A stretch of DNA of 32,817 nucleotides from Enterobacterales bacterium (lineage in GTDB: Bacteria > Pseudomonadota > Gammaproteobacteria > Enterobacterales > Kangiellaceae), in contig JAUZSK010000010.1 in the NCBI GenBank assembly GCA_030949565.1, positions 1 through 32,817 of the forward strand, written 5' to 3'. The notes under the pieces are model-generated. The model was not told the DNA's origin. It was given only the letters and a program-made list of their open reading frames with translations, and did not search any database. Made by a program: the position numbers and the translations under genes. Shown here piece by piece: positions 7,312 through 15,460 of the stretch (position 1 is its first letter; every line of letters begins with the position of its first letter).

Positions 7312-7758
7312 TTAACTTTCGTTACTGAACATGTATTTACTGATAAGTTCTTCAATACTGATAGAAGGCTCGGTTTCAATAATTTCATCACCATCCTCAA
7401 GCGGGTCACCACCACCGGTAGAAATTTTGATAAACTTGTCACCAATAATACCCGCTGTACGGATAGAGGCTACCGCATCATCCTGAATCTCAACATTAGT
7501 TTGAACCTTGATCCAGACTAAAGATTCCTGAGTATCGGTATCAAGGTTAATACTTTCAACCTGACCGATTTTAACCCCAGCAATCTCCACTACGGCACCT
7601 TTTTTTAATCCAGACGAGTTTTCAAACTTGGCTTTTAGATGATAGCCGTCTGCTTCAAATATCGATAGACCACTCACCGCTACCGATAGATAAAGAATGG
7701 ATGCCGTCCCGAAAACAATAAATAGGCCGACAATTAACTCTAAAGATATTTTTTTCAT
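7312..7758 (-). CDS. mlaD: MlaD, MCE-domain subunit of the phospholipid transporter
   Basis: A 148-residue inner-membrane anchored protein: one N-terminal membrane helix (ELIVGLFIVFGTASILYLSV), then one MCE domain (about 38-115) with FENSSGLKKGAVVEIAGVKIG and RTAGIIGDKFIKISTGG. MlaD hexamers form the periplasmic channel on the MlaE permease and exchange lipid with MlaC. The C-terminal tail (EPSISIEELISKYMF) is a short helix typical of the family. It sits 15 bases after mlaE. Confidence 0.95.
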   Translation of the reverse strand: MKKISLELIVGLFIVFGTASILYLSVAVSGLSIFEADGYHLKAKFENSSGLKKGAVVEIAGVKIGQVESINLDTDTQESLVWIKVQTNVEIQDDAVASIRTAGIIGDKFIKISTGGGDPLEDGDEIIETEPSISIEELISKYMFSNES

Positions 7759-7773
7759 CAGGTTTTAAACTCC

Positions 7774-8559
7774 TTAAATCAAAAAAGAGCTGACAATATA
7801 ATCAGCAAATAACATGGTAATGGCACTGGCGACCACCGCTTTAGTGGTGACTTTACCGACCGCTTCTGCACCAGAAACTCCCTTTTCTAGATGCACAAAA
7901 AAACCTTTAGCCATTGCTATCCAAATTAAAATTACGGCAAAAATAATCGACTTAATAAATGTCATTTTTAAATCCGACCAAGTGATAGAATTCTCAATGG
8001 TTTGCATATATGCCATTCCGCTTAAACCTTTTAAATAGACACCGACCAGGTAGCCACCAAAAATGCCGATAAGATTGTATATAGAGGTCAAGATTGGTAG
8101 CGAAATAATGGCGGCTAATAGACGCGGAACCATAATAAAACGATACGGGCTTATCGCCATACAAGTGAGTGCATCAAACTGCTGTTCATTTCGCATAATA
8201 GCGATTTCGGCGCAGGTGGCAGAGCCTACTCGAGCTATCACCATCAAGGCCGTCATCACCGGACCAAGTTCTTGCACCAAACTTTTAGATACCGCTGCGC
8301 CCATTAATTCAACCGCACCAAAATCCACCATCACCGCATAAAATTGTAAGGCCAAAACCATTCCCGTAAACAAACCTGATAGCAGAATAATTGGCATGGA
8401 GCTGGCGCCAATAAAAGCTATTTGTTTTAGCAGGTCACGAAAACCAAAAGGACGAGAAAAAATACTGCTAAAAACTCGGGATAAAAAAATACCCATTCGA
8501 CCTAAGTCTTCAAATCGAGTGATGGTGGTAGCACCTAGTCTTTCAATTTGAGCCAACAT
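7774..8559 (-). CDS. mlaE: MlaE, permease subunit of the phospholipid transporter
   Basis: A 261-residue membrane protein with an amphipathic N-terminal helix and about five to six membrane segments. Family landmarks are SMPIILLSGLFTGMVLALQFY, the LVQELGPVMTALMVIARVGSA segment, and the cytoplasmic coupling stretch MRNEQQFDALTCMAISPYRFIMVPR. This coupling region normally docks on the MlaF ATPase. It forms the transmembrane core that moves phospholipids between the inner membrane and MlaD. Four bases separate it from mlaF. Confidence 0.95.
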   Translation of the reverse strand: MLAQIERLGATTITRFEDLGRMGIFLSRVFSSIFSRPFGFRDLLKQIAFIGASSMPIILLSGLFTGMVLALQFYAVMVDFGAVELMGAAVSKSLVQELGPVMTALMVIARVGSATCAEIAIMRNEQQFDALTCMAISPYRFIMVPRLLAAIISLPILTSIYNLIGIFGGYLVGVYLKGLSGMAYMQTIENSITWSDLKMTFIKSIIFAVILIWIAMAKGFFVHLEKGVSGAEAVGKVTTKAVVASAITMLFADYIVSSFLI

Positions 8560-8563
8560 TGTC

Positions 8564-9361
8564 TTAAGATCCCTTAGTTAAACGAGATAGGTATTTATCT
8601 GCATCAAGTGGGTTTATTCTAGGCTTCCTATTGATCAAGTTAACTACTCTCTCATCACTGCAAGCCTTTATATGTTCTACACTACCAATGGTGACTAATT
8701 TTCCATCAAAAAGCACTGCTATTCTATCGGCGATTTTAAAAGCGCTTTCTAGCTCATGAGTCACCACAATAATGGTCATATTCATAGCTTCTCGTAAGTC
8801 CAGAATCAACTGGTCGAGTTCAACCGATGTGACCGGATCAAGCCCTGCGGATGGTTCGTCAAAAAATAGTATCTTGGGGTCCATAATAACCGCCCGCGCT
8901 AAACCAGCTCTTTTTAACATACCGCCGGATAGCTCCGAAGGCATAAGATCTTCATATTCAGCTAGATTCATTAGTTCAAGTTTTAGGCGTGCCATAATGC
9001 TTATGGTTTTTTCATCCAGATCGGTGTGTTGCCTTAAAGGGAGCTTGATATTATCACCGACAGATAATGAACTGAGTAGAGCACCACCCTGAAACGCGAC
9101 ACCCATCGACTGTCTTAATTTAGCTAGTTCGGCCTGGTTAACTTTGCATATGTCCTTGCCGTTAAACAGGATTTCTCCTTGGCTCGGCATCATGAGACCC
9201 AGCATATTTCGGAGCAGCGTACTCTTGCCAGAACCACTACCACCCATCACCACTAGAATTTCACCCTGCTTAACCTCTAGATCAATATCAAACAGCACTT
9301 TACGTTCACCGTAAGCACTACTGAGGTTATTCACTTTAATTAAGGCTTGCGAGTCGCTCAA
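8564..9361 (-). CDS. mlaF: MlaF, ATPase subunit of the phospholipid transporter
   Basis: A 265-residue ABC ATPase with all motifs intact: Walker A GGSGSGKST (40-48), Q-loop AFQGGAL, signature LSGGMLKRAGLARA (144-157), Walker B ILFFDEPSAGLDP (164-176) and the H-loop VVTHE. The GGALLSSL after the Q-loop and the signature LSGGM rather than LSGGQ are typical of MlaF/Ttg2A. It powers lipid movement through MlaE/MlaD. In E. coli its activity and stability depend on binding a STAS protein, MlaB; here a STAS gene lies directly upstream (5-base gap). Confidence 0.95.
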   Translation of the reverse strand: MSDSQALIKVNNLSSAYGERKVLFDIDLEVKQGEILVVMGGSGSGKSTLLRNMLGLMMPSQGEILFNGKDICKVNQAELAKLRQSMGVAFQGGALLSSLSVGDNIKLPLRQHTDLDEKTISIMARLKLELMNLAEYEDLMPSELSGGMLKRAGLARAVIMDPKILFFDEPSAGLDPVTSVELDQLILDLREAMNMTIIVVTHELESAFKIADRIAVLFDGKLVTIGSVEHIKACSDERVVNLINRKPRINPLDADKYLSRLTKGS

Positions 9362-9366
9362 CAGAT

Positions 9367-9690
9367 TTATTCCTCTATATCCTCAAGACTTTCAACAATA
9401 TGAAAAACCTGATTTAAACGTGTCAATTGCAAGACTTGTAAAGGTGCGTCTTTGGCGCCGACAATTGTTAATGTCAAATTCATTTTATTGGCTATATTTA
9501 GCCCTTCAACCAAGGTTGCCATACCTGATGAATCAATATAGGTTAAATCAGAAAAATCAACGATTACTGATTTCTTTCTATTTAAAATATCGAGCAGACA
9601 ACGCCGCACATCTGGCGAATTATGTAGATCGACTTCACCGCTAAGGTGGAGTCGTTTATATTGTTTATAATCGGAACAGTCGAAACTCAT
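9367..9690 (-). CDS. STAS-domain protein (MlaB-like or RsbV-like anti-anti-sigma antagonist)
   Basis: A 107-residue single STAS domain: strand LHLSGEVDLHNSPDVRR, then VIVDFSDLTYIDSSGMATL with Ser54-Ser55 at the phosphorylation site, then LTIVGAKDAPLQVLQLTRL. Position next to mlaF suggests the MlaB role (binding MlaF). The intact IDSSG site and the adjoining RsbW-like kinase gene (1-base gap) suggest an RsbV-like phosphorylated antagonist. Both may be true: one protein could pass a phosphorylation signal to the transporter. In E. coli the mlaB gene is last in the operon and has no linked kinase. Confidence 0.88.
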   Translation of the reverse strand: MSFDCSDYKQYKRLHLSGEVDLHNSPDVRRCLLDILNRKKSVIVDFSDLTYIDSSGMATLVEGLNIANKMNLTLTIVGAKDAPLQVLQLTRLNQVFHIVESLEDIEE

Positions 9691-9691
9691 T

Positions 9692-10120
9692 TTAACGGTT
9701 TCCCTTTACTCGGTTTTTACGCATTTCAAGAATATTGCCCTTACAGTCTTTGGTATGAATAAATTCCACCGAATCCATGACCTGACGCATTAACATAACA
9801 CCTAAACCACCCGGCTCACACAAGGCGCTTGGCTTCTTTTTGATGCAGTCTTTTGGTACCTGCTTGGCGTAGTCATGCAATTTAAATATGATTTGCTGTG
9901 AATCCTGCGTTACATCAATTTTTATTACACCCTCTCGGCATCCCTTATAGGCGTAGCGCATTATATTGGTACAGGCTTCATCAATTGCAAGCACTATTTG
10001 GTCAATATCTGTCTGCGGAAAACCTAACGGTTGGCAAACATCCGCTATATTCTTACGAATATCCGATAGCTCACTGGGACAAGATGCCCATTGTTTACAT
10101 AGAAGCGGTGGATGACTCAC
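9692..10120 (-). CDS. RsbW-like serine kinase / anti-sigma factor (GHKL ATPase)
   Basis: A 142-residue HATPase_c protein, first gene of the mla operon. The N-box is VLAIDEACTNIMRYAY (Glu48, Asn52), followed by LHDYAKQVP and the G2 loop EPGGLGVMLMRQVMD (103-116). The usual DxG after the first Asp is DYA here. RsbW/SpoIIAB-type kinases phosphorylate a STAS antagonist and, when it is phosphorylated, bind a sigma factor or another partner. No sigma factor gene is in the window; the linked output is the Mla transporter. Translation is probably coupled to the STAS gene one base downstream. Confidence 0.87.
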   Translation of the reverse strand: MSHPPLLCKQWASCPSELSDIRKNIADVCQPLGFPQTDIDQIVLAIDEACTNIMRYAYKGCREGVIKIDVTQDSQQIIFKLHDYAKQVPKDCIKKKPSALCEPGGLGVMLMRQVMDSVEFIHTKDCKGNILEMRKNRVKGNR

Positions 10121-10343
10121 TAAATATACCTTTTGATTTCATTGCACTAGACTAACATAATCAAGCACTGAGTGACATTTCATTTACAGAATATCCTCTG
10201 TTAAGCCACTTAAATCCTCACAAAAATCGATGTCTACAACAGTGGTTTGTTACAATTTAAAATCCTTCTAAATTTGCACACTGCCGTGGAATAATATAGG
10301 CTAATATCTCTATTTATAGTCTTCTTGCGGAGATAAAACACCT

Positions 10344-10862
10344 ATGTTAAATCGAATTAAACTCCTATTTTTAGTTTTGAGCTACAATTTAATCAGCCCT
10401 CCCTTAATGGCCGAAACATTAAATGATTCACTTCATAAAATTACTAATTTTCATTTTGTCTCCAAAGATATGGCTAGCTCAGGATTAATTGCATTAGATG
10501 ACTATTCTTTGATAAAGCAATACGGTTTTAAACATGTGATTAATTTAATTCCAGGCGATCAAACTGAAGAAAGAAACCGAGTTCAAAGCTTAGGTTTAAG
10601 CTATCAGCAAATTGAAGTCGATTGGCATGAGCCATCCCTTGAGGATTTTGAAAACTTTGTATCCCTAATGAAAAGCTATGGCAAGGATAAAATTTATGTT
10701 CATTGTGAAGCTAATTACCGAGCTTCCACATTTTTATATTTATACCGGATAATTGAGCTAAAAGTCCCAGAGTCTATCGCTGAGAAAGATCTTTTAAAAA
10801 TTTGGACACCTTCTACAAGCTGGGCTGACTATATTGAGAAGGTTAAGTTTGACAAGATGTAA
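10344..10862 (+). CDS. Exported tyrosine-phosphatase-like protein (BLH/DUF442-type)
   Basis: A 172-residue protein with a signal peptide ending near LMAE, so probably periplasmic. A cysteine-phosphatase fold is indicated by YGFKHVINLIPGDQTEE, LGLSYQQIEVDW and the loop YVHCEANYRAST with Cys121 and Arg126. The spacing is Cys-x4-Arg rather than the classical Cys-x5-Arg of protein tyrosine phosphatases; related proteins I recall with an HCxxNxR loop show the same. The substrate is unknown. It is divergent from the mla operon with 223 bases between starts, so the two may share a control region, but no clear promoter pair could be picked by eye. Confidence 0.75.
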   Translation: MLNRIKLLFLVLSYNLISPPLMAETLNDSLHKITNFHFVSKDMASSGLIALDDYSLIKQYGFKHVINLIPGDQTEERNRVQSLGLSYQQIEVDWHEPSLEDFENFVSLMKSYGKDKIYVHCEANYRASTFLYLYRIIELKVPESIAEKDLLKIWTPSTSWADYIEKVKFDKM

Positions 10863-10892
10863 CCAACTTCTAGTTTAAACCTTAACAAGGTG

Positions 10893-10898
10893 TATAAT
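10893..10898 (+). promoter_or_regulatory. Candidate -10 box for paaY
   Basis: A perfect TATAAT lies 33 bases before the paaY ATG, in the 68-base gap after the phosphatase gene. The matching -35 region (about 10870-10876, CTAGTTT) is poor. paaY might therefore have its own start as well as read-through from upstream. Confidence 0.25.
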
Positions 10899-10930
10899 AA
10901 ACCAATCATAAACAACCGTATAAACTCACC

Positions 10931-11518
10931 ATGCCTATTTACGCCTTAGAAGATTTTATCCCTGTGGTTAAAGCCAATTGCTATATACATCCTAGCGCTG
11001 AAATTATTGGTGATGTAATTATTGAAGAACACTGCTTTATCGGTCCTGGCGCGGTGCTAAGGGGAGATTTTGGTCGAATTTTTGTGGGCCATCATTCCAA
11101 TATTCAAGATACCTGCGTGCTGCATAGTTTCCCTGATAAAGATTGTCATTTAGAGCCTTACAGTCACATTGGACACGGTGCTGTTTTACATGGCTGTCGA
11201 ATAGGTGAACATGCGCTAGTGGGTATGAACGCGGTAGTGATGGATGATGCAAAAATTGGCGCAGAGTCCTTTGTCGCCGCCAGTTCCTTTGTTAGAGCGG
11301 GTTTTCAGTGTGATAGACGCTCGATGGTGATGGGAATACCGGCTAAAGTGGTTCGCCAAGTCAAAGATGAAGAGTTTGCTTGGAAAAAAACCGGTACCAA
11401 TGAATATGTACAACTGGCCGATCGGTTTAATCAAACATTAAGAGAGATTTCCCCCTTAGGTAAAGAGCAAAAAGATCGACCAAGATTTAAGGATTCGGTT
11501 CATATGCCGAAGCGATAG
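10931..11518 (+). CDS. paaY: PaaY-like hexapeptide-repeat thioesterase (gamma-carbonic-anhydrase fold)
   Basis: A 195-residue left-handed beta-helix protein. Family marks are the MPIYALEDFIPVV opening, IGDVIIEEHCFIGPGAVLRGD, GRIFVGHHSNIQDTCVLHSFP, HIGHGAVLHGC with metal-ligand histidines, and ALVGMNAVVMDDAKIG. The C-terminal helix (TNEYVQLADRFNQTL) and length match PaaY, which hydrolyses dead-end CoA thioesters in phenylacetate breakdown. No other paa genes are in the window, so the substrate may differ; a more general carbonic-anhydrase-like (YrdA/CaiE) role is the alternative. Stop codon is TAG. Confidence 0.85.
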   Translation: MPIYALEDFIPVVKANCYIHPSAEIIGDVIIEEHCFIGPGAVLRGDFGRIFVGHHSNIQDTCVLHSFPDKDCHLEPYSHIGHGAVLHGCRIGEHALVGMNAVVMDDAKIGAESFVAASSFVRAGFQCDRRSMVMGIPAKVVRQVKDEEFAWKKTGTNEYVQLADRFNQTLREISPLGKEQKDRPRFKDSVHMPKR

Positions 11519-11623
11519 GGGCAAAGGGTTAATTTTGAAATCCTATTAGTAGGGTAACAATTTCTAGAGGCTGTCGTTTTTAGAAACAGTTTCGCACCGC
11601 TGAGCTCCTGCACCCAATGACAT

Positions 11624-11660
11624 CCGTAGGTTGGTGTTGAGCGCTAGCAAAACCCAACAA
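11624..11660. repeat. Dispersed CGTAGGTTGG...CCCAACA repeat
   Basis: CCGTAGGTTGGTGTTGAGCG is followed by CTAGCAAAACCCAACAA, an imperfect hairpin that shares its CCGTAGGTTGG head and CCCAACA tail with the copy at 147-178. I recall repeats of this type (GTAGGTTGGG...AACCCAACA) in extragenic DNA of various bacteria. Its function is unknown. Confidence 0.5.
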
Positions 11661-11945
11661 ATTTGCTGCCTAAACTCTCAATTTAAAAGCTATTTCGCAC
11701 AGCTGCGCTTGCGTGCGACATTCTTTTTTCAAGAGCTAAAAAAGAACGCAAAAAAGCCCTAAAGCTCGCCGCTGGGCACGGGCGCCTACTCTTCTTGTTT
11801 GATATAAGCGCAAGTTTTCGCACCTACCGCTGGTTTTGATATGGCGATCGGAGGGGTTTGGTTGTATTGAATAAAATTGCCTTAAAAAATCCCTTGTTTG
11901 GTTTTTTTTGATAAGGGCAAGTGCTTTATCCTCTGCACTAAAACA

Positions 11946-12035
11946 GTCATTGCGAAGAGCGCTGCGACGTGGCAATCTCCTAAAGCTATAAGCCGATCTC
12001 AAACAGATTGCCGCGTCGTTCCTCCTCGCAATGAC
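11946..12035. repeat. 90-bp imperfect palindromic GTCATTGCGA repeat
   Basis: The left arm begins GTCATTGCGAAGAGCG and contains GCGACGTGGCAATCT. The right arm reads AGATTGCCGCGTCG, then CTCCTCGCAATGAC, the near-exact inverse. This is the extragenic palindrome with GTCATTGCGAGGAGCG ends that I recall from several bacterial groups. It sits between convergent genes, where the transcribed hairpin could help end transcription from either side. Confidence 0.7.
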
Positions 12036-12072
12036 CAAATTTCGCTCTAATTCTGCGACGTTTTGCTTGCCT

Positions 12073-13362
12073 TTACTCGCCCCAAGTTTCAATTTCAGAC
12101 ACAAATTGCGAAAGAAATAAATTGGTTTGGTGCGCATCAAGTGCTCGATGATCAATGGTTAGTGAAACATAGCATTTGGGACGAATTAGCATTTGGTCTT
12201 GCCCGTCTTTTTGCTCTACTACCACGCGCTTTTCAAGTTTACCAACGCCCAAGATTGCGACTTGCGGCTGATTGATAATGATCGGAGTGGCAATTAAACT
12301 GCCACTAACACCGTGATTCGAAATCGTCAGTGTACCATTTTTTAGATCGCGACTAGTCAGTTTCCCTTGCCTTGCTTTTTCGGTTTGTAGGGTTAAGGCT
12401 TTTGCGATTTGAAAAAGATTAAGCGACTGCACTTGATGCACCACGGGAACCACTAAACCCTCCTCACCTAATGCCGTTCCGACACCGATATTCACATCGG
12501 AAAAAACCTCTAAGCTGTCGGCATGAAATCTGGCATTAACCTGTGGCACTTTAGCAACCGCCTTTGCCATTGCCATTAAAAAATAGGCGGTGAAAGTGAG
12601 CTTGGCGCCATGTTCTGCAAATTCTTTTTTATGCCATTTACGATGTTCGATAATATTGCCCATATCCATTTCAAAAATACTGGTGACATGGGGCGAGATC
12701 TGCAACAGACTTTCTACCATATGGCTAGCAATAGAACGGCGCATATTGGAGTGGGGGATTGATTTACCCTGCAGTAGACGCGCTGCCGGTAGTTGTTGAT
12801 CGATGGGTTGCTTTGGGGTCGGATATTCTACTTTTGTTGTAGCGTGTGATGTCTCAGTTTGAGCCTTATTTTTTCGAGATTGAAGCAAAATTTCAATATC
12901 GTGACGAGTGATCCGTCCACCTCGGCCTGTGCCTTGAATATTGGCACTATCAAGCTGATGGTCCATTAATCGCCGTCTAACCGCGGGGCTTAATTGTTGC
13001 CTGTTTATGCTGTCAGTAGAATGACCTTGCGCTTTCGCTGTTACATGATACACAGGCGACACTTCTGTTTCGACTTGAACAACCGCCCTTTCTAGTGCAA
13101 CCTCATATTCTTGTTCGCGCTGCTGTTCAATTTCTCCCAGTTTTTGCAGGGGCTTAACCGCATCGCCTTGTTTGGCATCTAAACCAACAATAATTCCTGA
13201 CTGAGGTGCACAGACTTCCATTGCCACCTTATCGGTTTCTAATTCTGCAATCGGCTGTCCTTTTTCAACGCGGTCACCCAGTTTAATTAACCAACTTGAA
13301 AAGCTAGCTTGAGTACCTTCGAGTTCATCAACTTCTATCTGAATTGGGGTTGTTTGGTTCAT
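12073..13362 (-). CDS. Dihydrolipoyl acyltransferase E2 of a branched-chain-type 2-oxo acid dehydrogenase
   Basis: A 429-residue E2. Residues 1-78 are one lipoyl domain with the lipoylated lysine in ELETDKVAMEV. About 122-160 is the E1/E3-binding domain (LSPAVRRRLMDHQLD, GTGRGGRITRHDIE). The C-terminal catalytic acyltransferase domain ends with the active-site histidine motif LTIDHRALDAHQ, where Ala replaces the usual Gly after the Asp. It transfers acyl groups from E1 to CoA. It lies 10 bases after the fused E1 gene in one operon; no E3 (lipoamide dehydrogenase) gene is in the window, so E3 must be shared from elsewhere. Branched-chain substrates are inferred from the E1 partner. Confidence 0.9.
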   Translation of the reverse strand: MNQTTPIQIEVDELEGTQASFSSWLIKLGDRVEKGQPIAELETDKVAMEVCAPQSGIIVGLDAKQGDAVKPLQKLGEIEQQREQEYEVALERAVVQVETEVSPVYHVTAKAQGHSTDSINRQQLSPAVRRRLMDHQLDSANIQGTGRGGRITRHDIEILLQSRKNKAQTETSHATTKVEYPTPKQPIDQQLPAARLLQGKSIPHSNMRRSIASHMVESLLQISPHVTSIFEMDMGNIIEHRKWHKKEFAEHGAKLTFTAYFLMAMAKAVAKVPQVNARFHADSLEVFSDVNIGVGTALGEEGLVVPVVHQVQSLNLFQIAKALTLQTEKARQGKLTSRDLKNGTLTISNHGVSGSLIATPIIINQPQVAILGVGKLEKRVVVEQKDGQDQMLIRPKCYVSLTIDHRALDAHQTNLFLSQFVSEIETWGE

Positions 13363-13372
13363 GCTTTCTTAC

Positions 13373-15460
13373 CTAGATTTCCAATTGGTTAATCATACTT
13401 TGCTGGATCTTCTCTACGCTAGGAACAGCCGCATTCATCAAATGCAGGTTATGCGGATTAGGGATGTCTGGCATAGTTAATCGTTCAATCGGTGCATCTA
13501 AATCAAAAAATGCCTCTTTGGCTAACAACGCCGCAATTTCTGCGCCGAAGCCGGCAGTGAGATTATCCTCATGCACGATGAGACAACGGCCGGTTTTTTT
13601 AACTGAATTTAAAACCATAGTTTTATCCCAAGGTTGGATGCACCTTAGATCAATAATTTCGATACTTTCTTTCAGTTGTTGCGCAGCGGTTTCACAACGC
13701 TCTACCATGGCTCCCCAAGTGACTATCGTTAATGCCTCGCCCGCTTGGATCAGCTTGCCTTGACCTAATGGGATCACATAATCATCTCCGGGATAAGGCC
13801 GCCGCGACCAACGGCCATCCAGCAAGGAGCGATGCTCAAAAAAGATGGTTGGGTTGTTATCTCTTAACGCAAAGCGTAAAAGCCCGACGGCATCTTGCGC
13901 GTTGGATGGAAAGGCAATCTGCCATCCCGTTTTATGCGCCCATTCCACTTCATCACACATGGAATGCCAAGGGTCACCGCGTCCGGCAAATCCACCAGGA
14001 ATTCGAATCACCATGGGTGCTGCGAATTGATTATTAGTTCGCCAGCGCATAATACCTATATCAGTGATCTGCTCCGCTGCTGGCTCTGCATATTTTCGAA
14101 ACTGAATTTCTGGCACTGGCATTAAACCACTCAATGCCATCCCGACCGAGCGTCCGATAATGCCTTCTTCAGACAGGCTAGTATCAAATACTCGGCGCTC
14201 TCCATGTTTTTGATTGAGCCCTAAAGTGGCGGCATGCACACCGCCTTTGGGGCCTACATCTTCACCAAACACCAATAGTTTTGAGTTAATTGATAATTCA
14301 TGATCCAATACATTGCGGATCGCGGTAAGCATATTAAGTCTAGGTCCGATAGGTTTTGCTTGTTCAGTAACCTTAGGAAAAGAATAACTATCGGCCAGTA
14401 GACCACCACGTAATTGAACTTGAGTTTTGTTGTTTGAGTCTGTTTCCGAAAATACAAAGCGTGTCAGCTGCTCTACTTTTGGCTCTGGCCGTAATTTGGC
14501 CTTGATCACAGCTTGGCTAACGTCTTCATAGGCTCCAGCCGCGAGTTCACGCCACTGGTTTTCATCCAGGATTTTCGATTGTTTCAGAAACTGTTTTAAG
14601 CGAGGCAGTGGATCATTGGCCTGCTCTTCTGCCAGCATAGCTTCCGGCTTATAGGTTTGAGTATCTTGAAAGGTATGGCCACAAAGACGAGGGACTTTGA
14701 GCCTTAAAAGGCAGCAGCCTTTACCAGAGCGTGTATAATTGACCGCTTCGGCAATTAATTGAGAGGCTTCCACTGGCTGACTGCCATCTCCCTCTATAAT
14801 TTTTAAGTTTTTGTAGCTTCGCAAATTTGCTACCTGATCACCGCCAGGGGTTTGTACCTCTTGCGGTACCGAGATCCCATAACCGTTGTCCTCAATATAA
14901 AATAGATGCGGTAAATGATTGGTAGTGGAAATATTAAGTGCCGACCAAAAGCCATTGGTAGACATAGAGGAGTCGCCACCCATGGAAAGACCGATTGCGC
15001 CGATATAGCTATCATCCTTTAGCTGATCACGATGATAAATAATCGACTGAGCCCAACCCGCAATGGGTGTATATTGAGCGCCGACACCGCCACACATAGG
15101 TAACAGCATCGCACCCTTGCGTTCAACATTGGGGTAATTACAAACCACGCCAATATCCCGACCGTCACTATAACCACCGGACTTTGCCATAGGTGCTGCT
15201 ACTGCATCTTCAATATCCAAACCAAGTGATAGCACAAAGGGTCGAGAGCGATAATAGCCAGTGGCGCCATCGTGAGGGTGGGTCATCAAGCAGCCAAGCA
15301 GAATTTGTGCTAAATCATGGCCTCGCGCTGAAAACTGATTAAAAACCAGCTTTTCAGGAACCAGTTGCTGCTCTTCTATATCATCCATAGCCCTTGAAAG
15401 CAGCATATAGTAGGCCACTTTGTGCCAGTCAAATGGAGTTTGTGACGAGTTATTATCCAC
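13373..15460 (-). CDS. Fused alpha-beta E1 component of a branched-chain-type 2-oxo acid dehydrogenase
   Basis: A 695-residue fusion. The N-terminal half (to about 330) is the E1 alpha type: RAMDDIEEQQ, the ARGHDLAQILLG region, and the thiamine diphosphate motif from GGDSSMSTNGFW to YIEDNGYGISVP. The C-terminal half (about 370-695) is the E1 beta type: LNMLTAIRNVLDHEL, VFGEDVGPKGGVHAAT, FDTSLSEEGIIGRSVGMAL, PEIQFRKYAEPAAEQ, and the C-terminal transketolase domain. It decarboxylates 2-oxo acids and passes the acyl group to E2. In many bacteria alpha and beta are separate genes; this is a genuine fusion with no frame break. Stop is TAG. It starts 206 bases beyond the tetR stop, so it may have its own promoter. 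Confidence 0.9.
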   Translation of the reverse strand: MDNNSSQTPFDWHKVAYYMLLSRAMDDIEEQQLVPEKLVFNQFSARGHDLAQILLGCLMTHPHDGATGYYRSRPFVLSLGLDIEDAVAAPMAKSGGYSDGRDIGVVCNYPNVERKGAMLLPMCGGVGAQYTPIAGWAQSIIYHRDQLKDDSYIGAIGLSMGGDSSMSTNGFWSALNISTTNHLPHLFYIEDNGYGISVPQEVQTPGGDQVANLRSYKNLKIIEGDGSQPVEASQLIAEAVNYTRSGKGCCLLRLKVPRLCGHTFQDTQTYKPEAMLAEEQANDPLPRLKQFLKQSKILDENQWRELAAGAYEDVSQAVIKAKLRPEPKVEQLTRFVFSETDSNNKTQVQLRGGLLADSYSFPKVTEQAKPIGPRLNMLTAIRNVLDHELSINSKLLVFGEDVGPKGGVHAATLGLNQKHGERRVFDTSLSEEGIIGRSVGMALSGLMPVPEIQFRKYAEPAAEQITDIGIMRWRTNNQFAAPMVIRIPGGFAGRGDPWHSMCDEVEWAHKTGWQIAFPSNAQDAVGLLRFALRDNNPTIFFEHRSLLDGRWSRRPYPGDDYVIPLGQGKLIQAGEALTIVTWGAMVERCETAAQQLKESIEIIDLRCIQPWDKTMVLNSVKKTGRCLIVHEDNLTAGFGAEIAALLAKEAFFDLDAPIERLTMPDIPNPHNLHLMNAAVPSVEKIQQSMINQLEI

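Larger units (their letters stand above)
11519..12072. other. 554-bp convergent spacer made of dispersed repeats, no gene
   Basis: Between paaY and the E2 gene nothing codes convincingly; the minus-strand frame across 11736-12155 runs through repeats and into E2 and is a chance frame. Contents: a CGTAGGTTGG repeat (11624-11660), a TTCTTTTTT/AAAAAAGAA hairpin (11721-11746) inside a longer extragenic-repeat-like block (about 11690-11830), and a 90-bp GTCATTGCG palindrome (11946-12035). GCTCCTGCACCCAATGACAT near 11604-11623 resembles a string at about 15638-15655. Confidence 0.6.

Noticed and set aside
10893..11518. paaY as part of a phenylacetate degradation cluster
   Set aside because: No other paa gene occurs on either side; the neighbours are a phosphatase-like gene and repeats.
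11736..12155. 139-codon minus-strand frame overlapping the end of the E2 gene
   Set aside because: It runs through the palindromic and dispersed repeats and into the E2 gene in another frame; the peptide is Arg-rich and repeat-derived.
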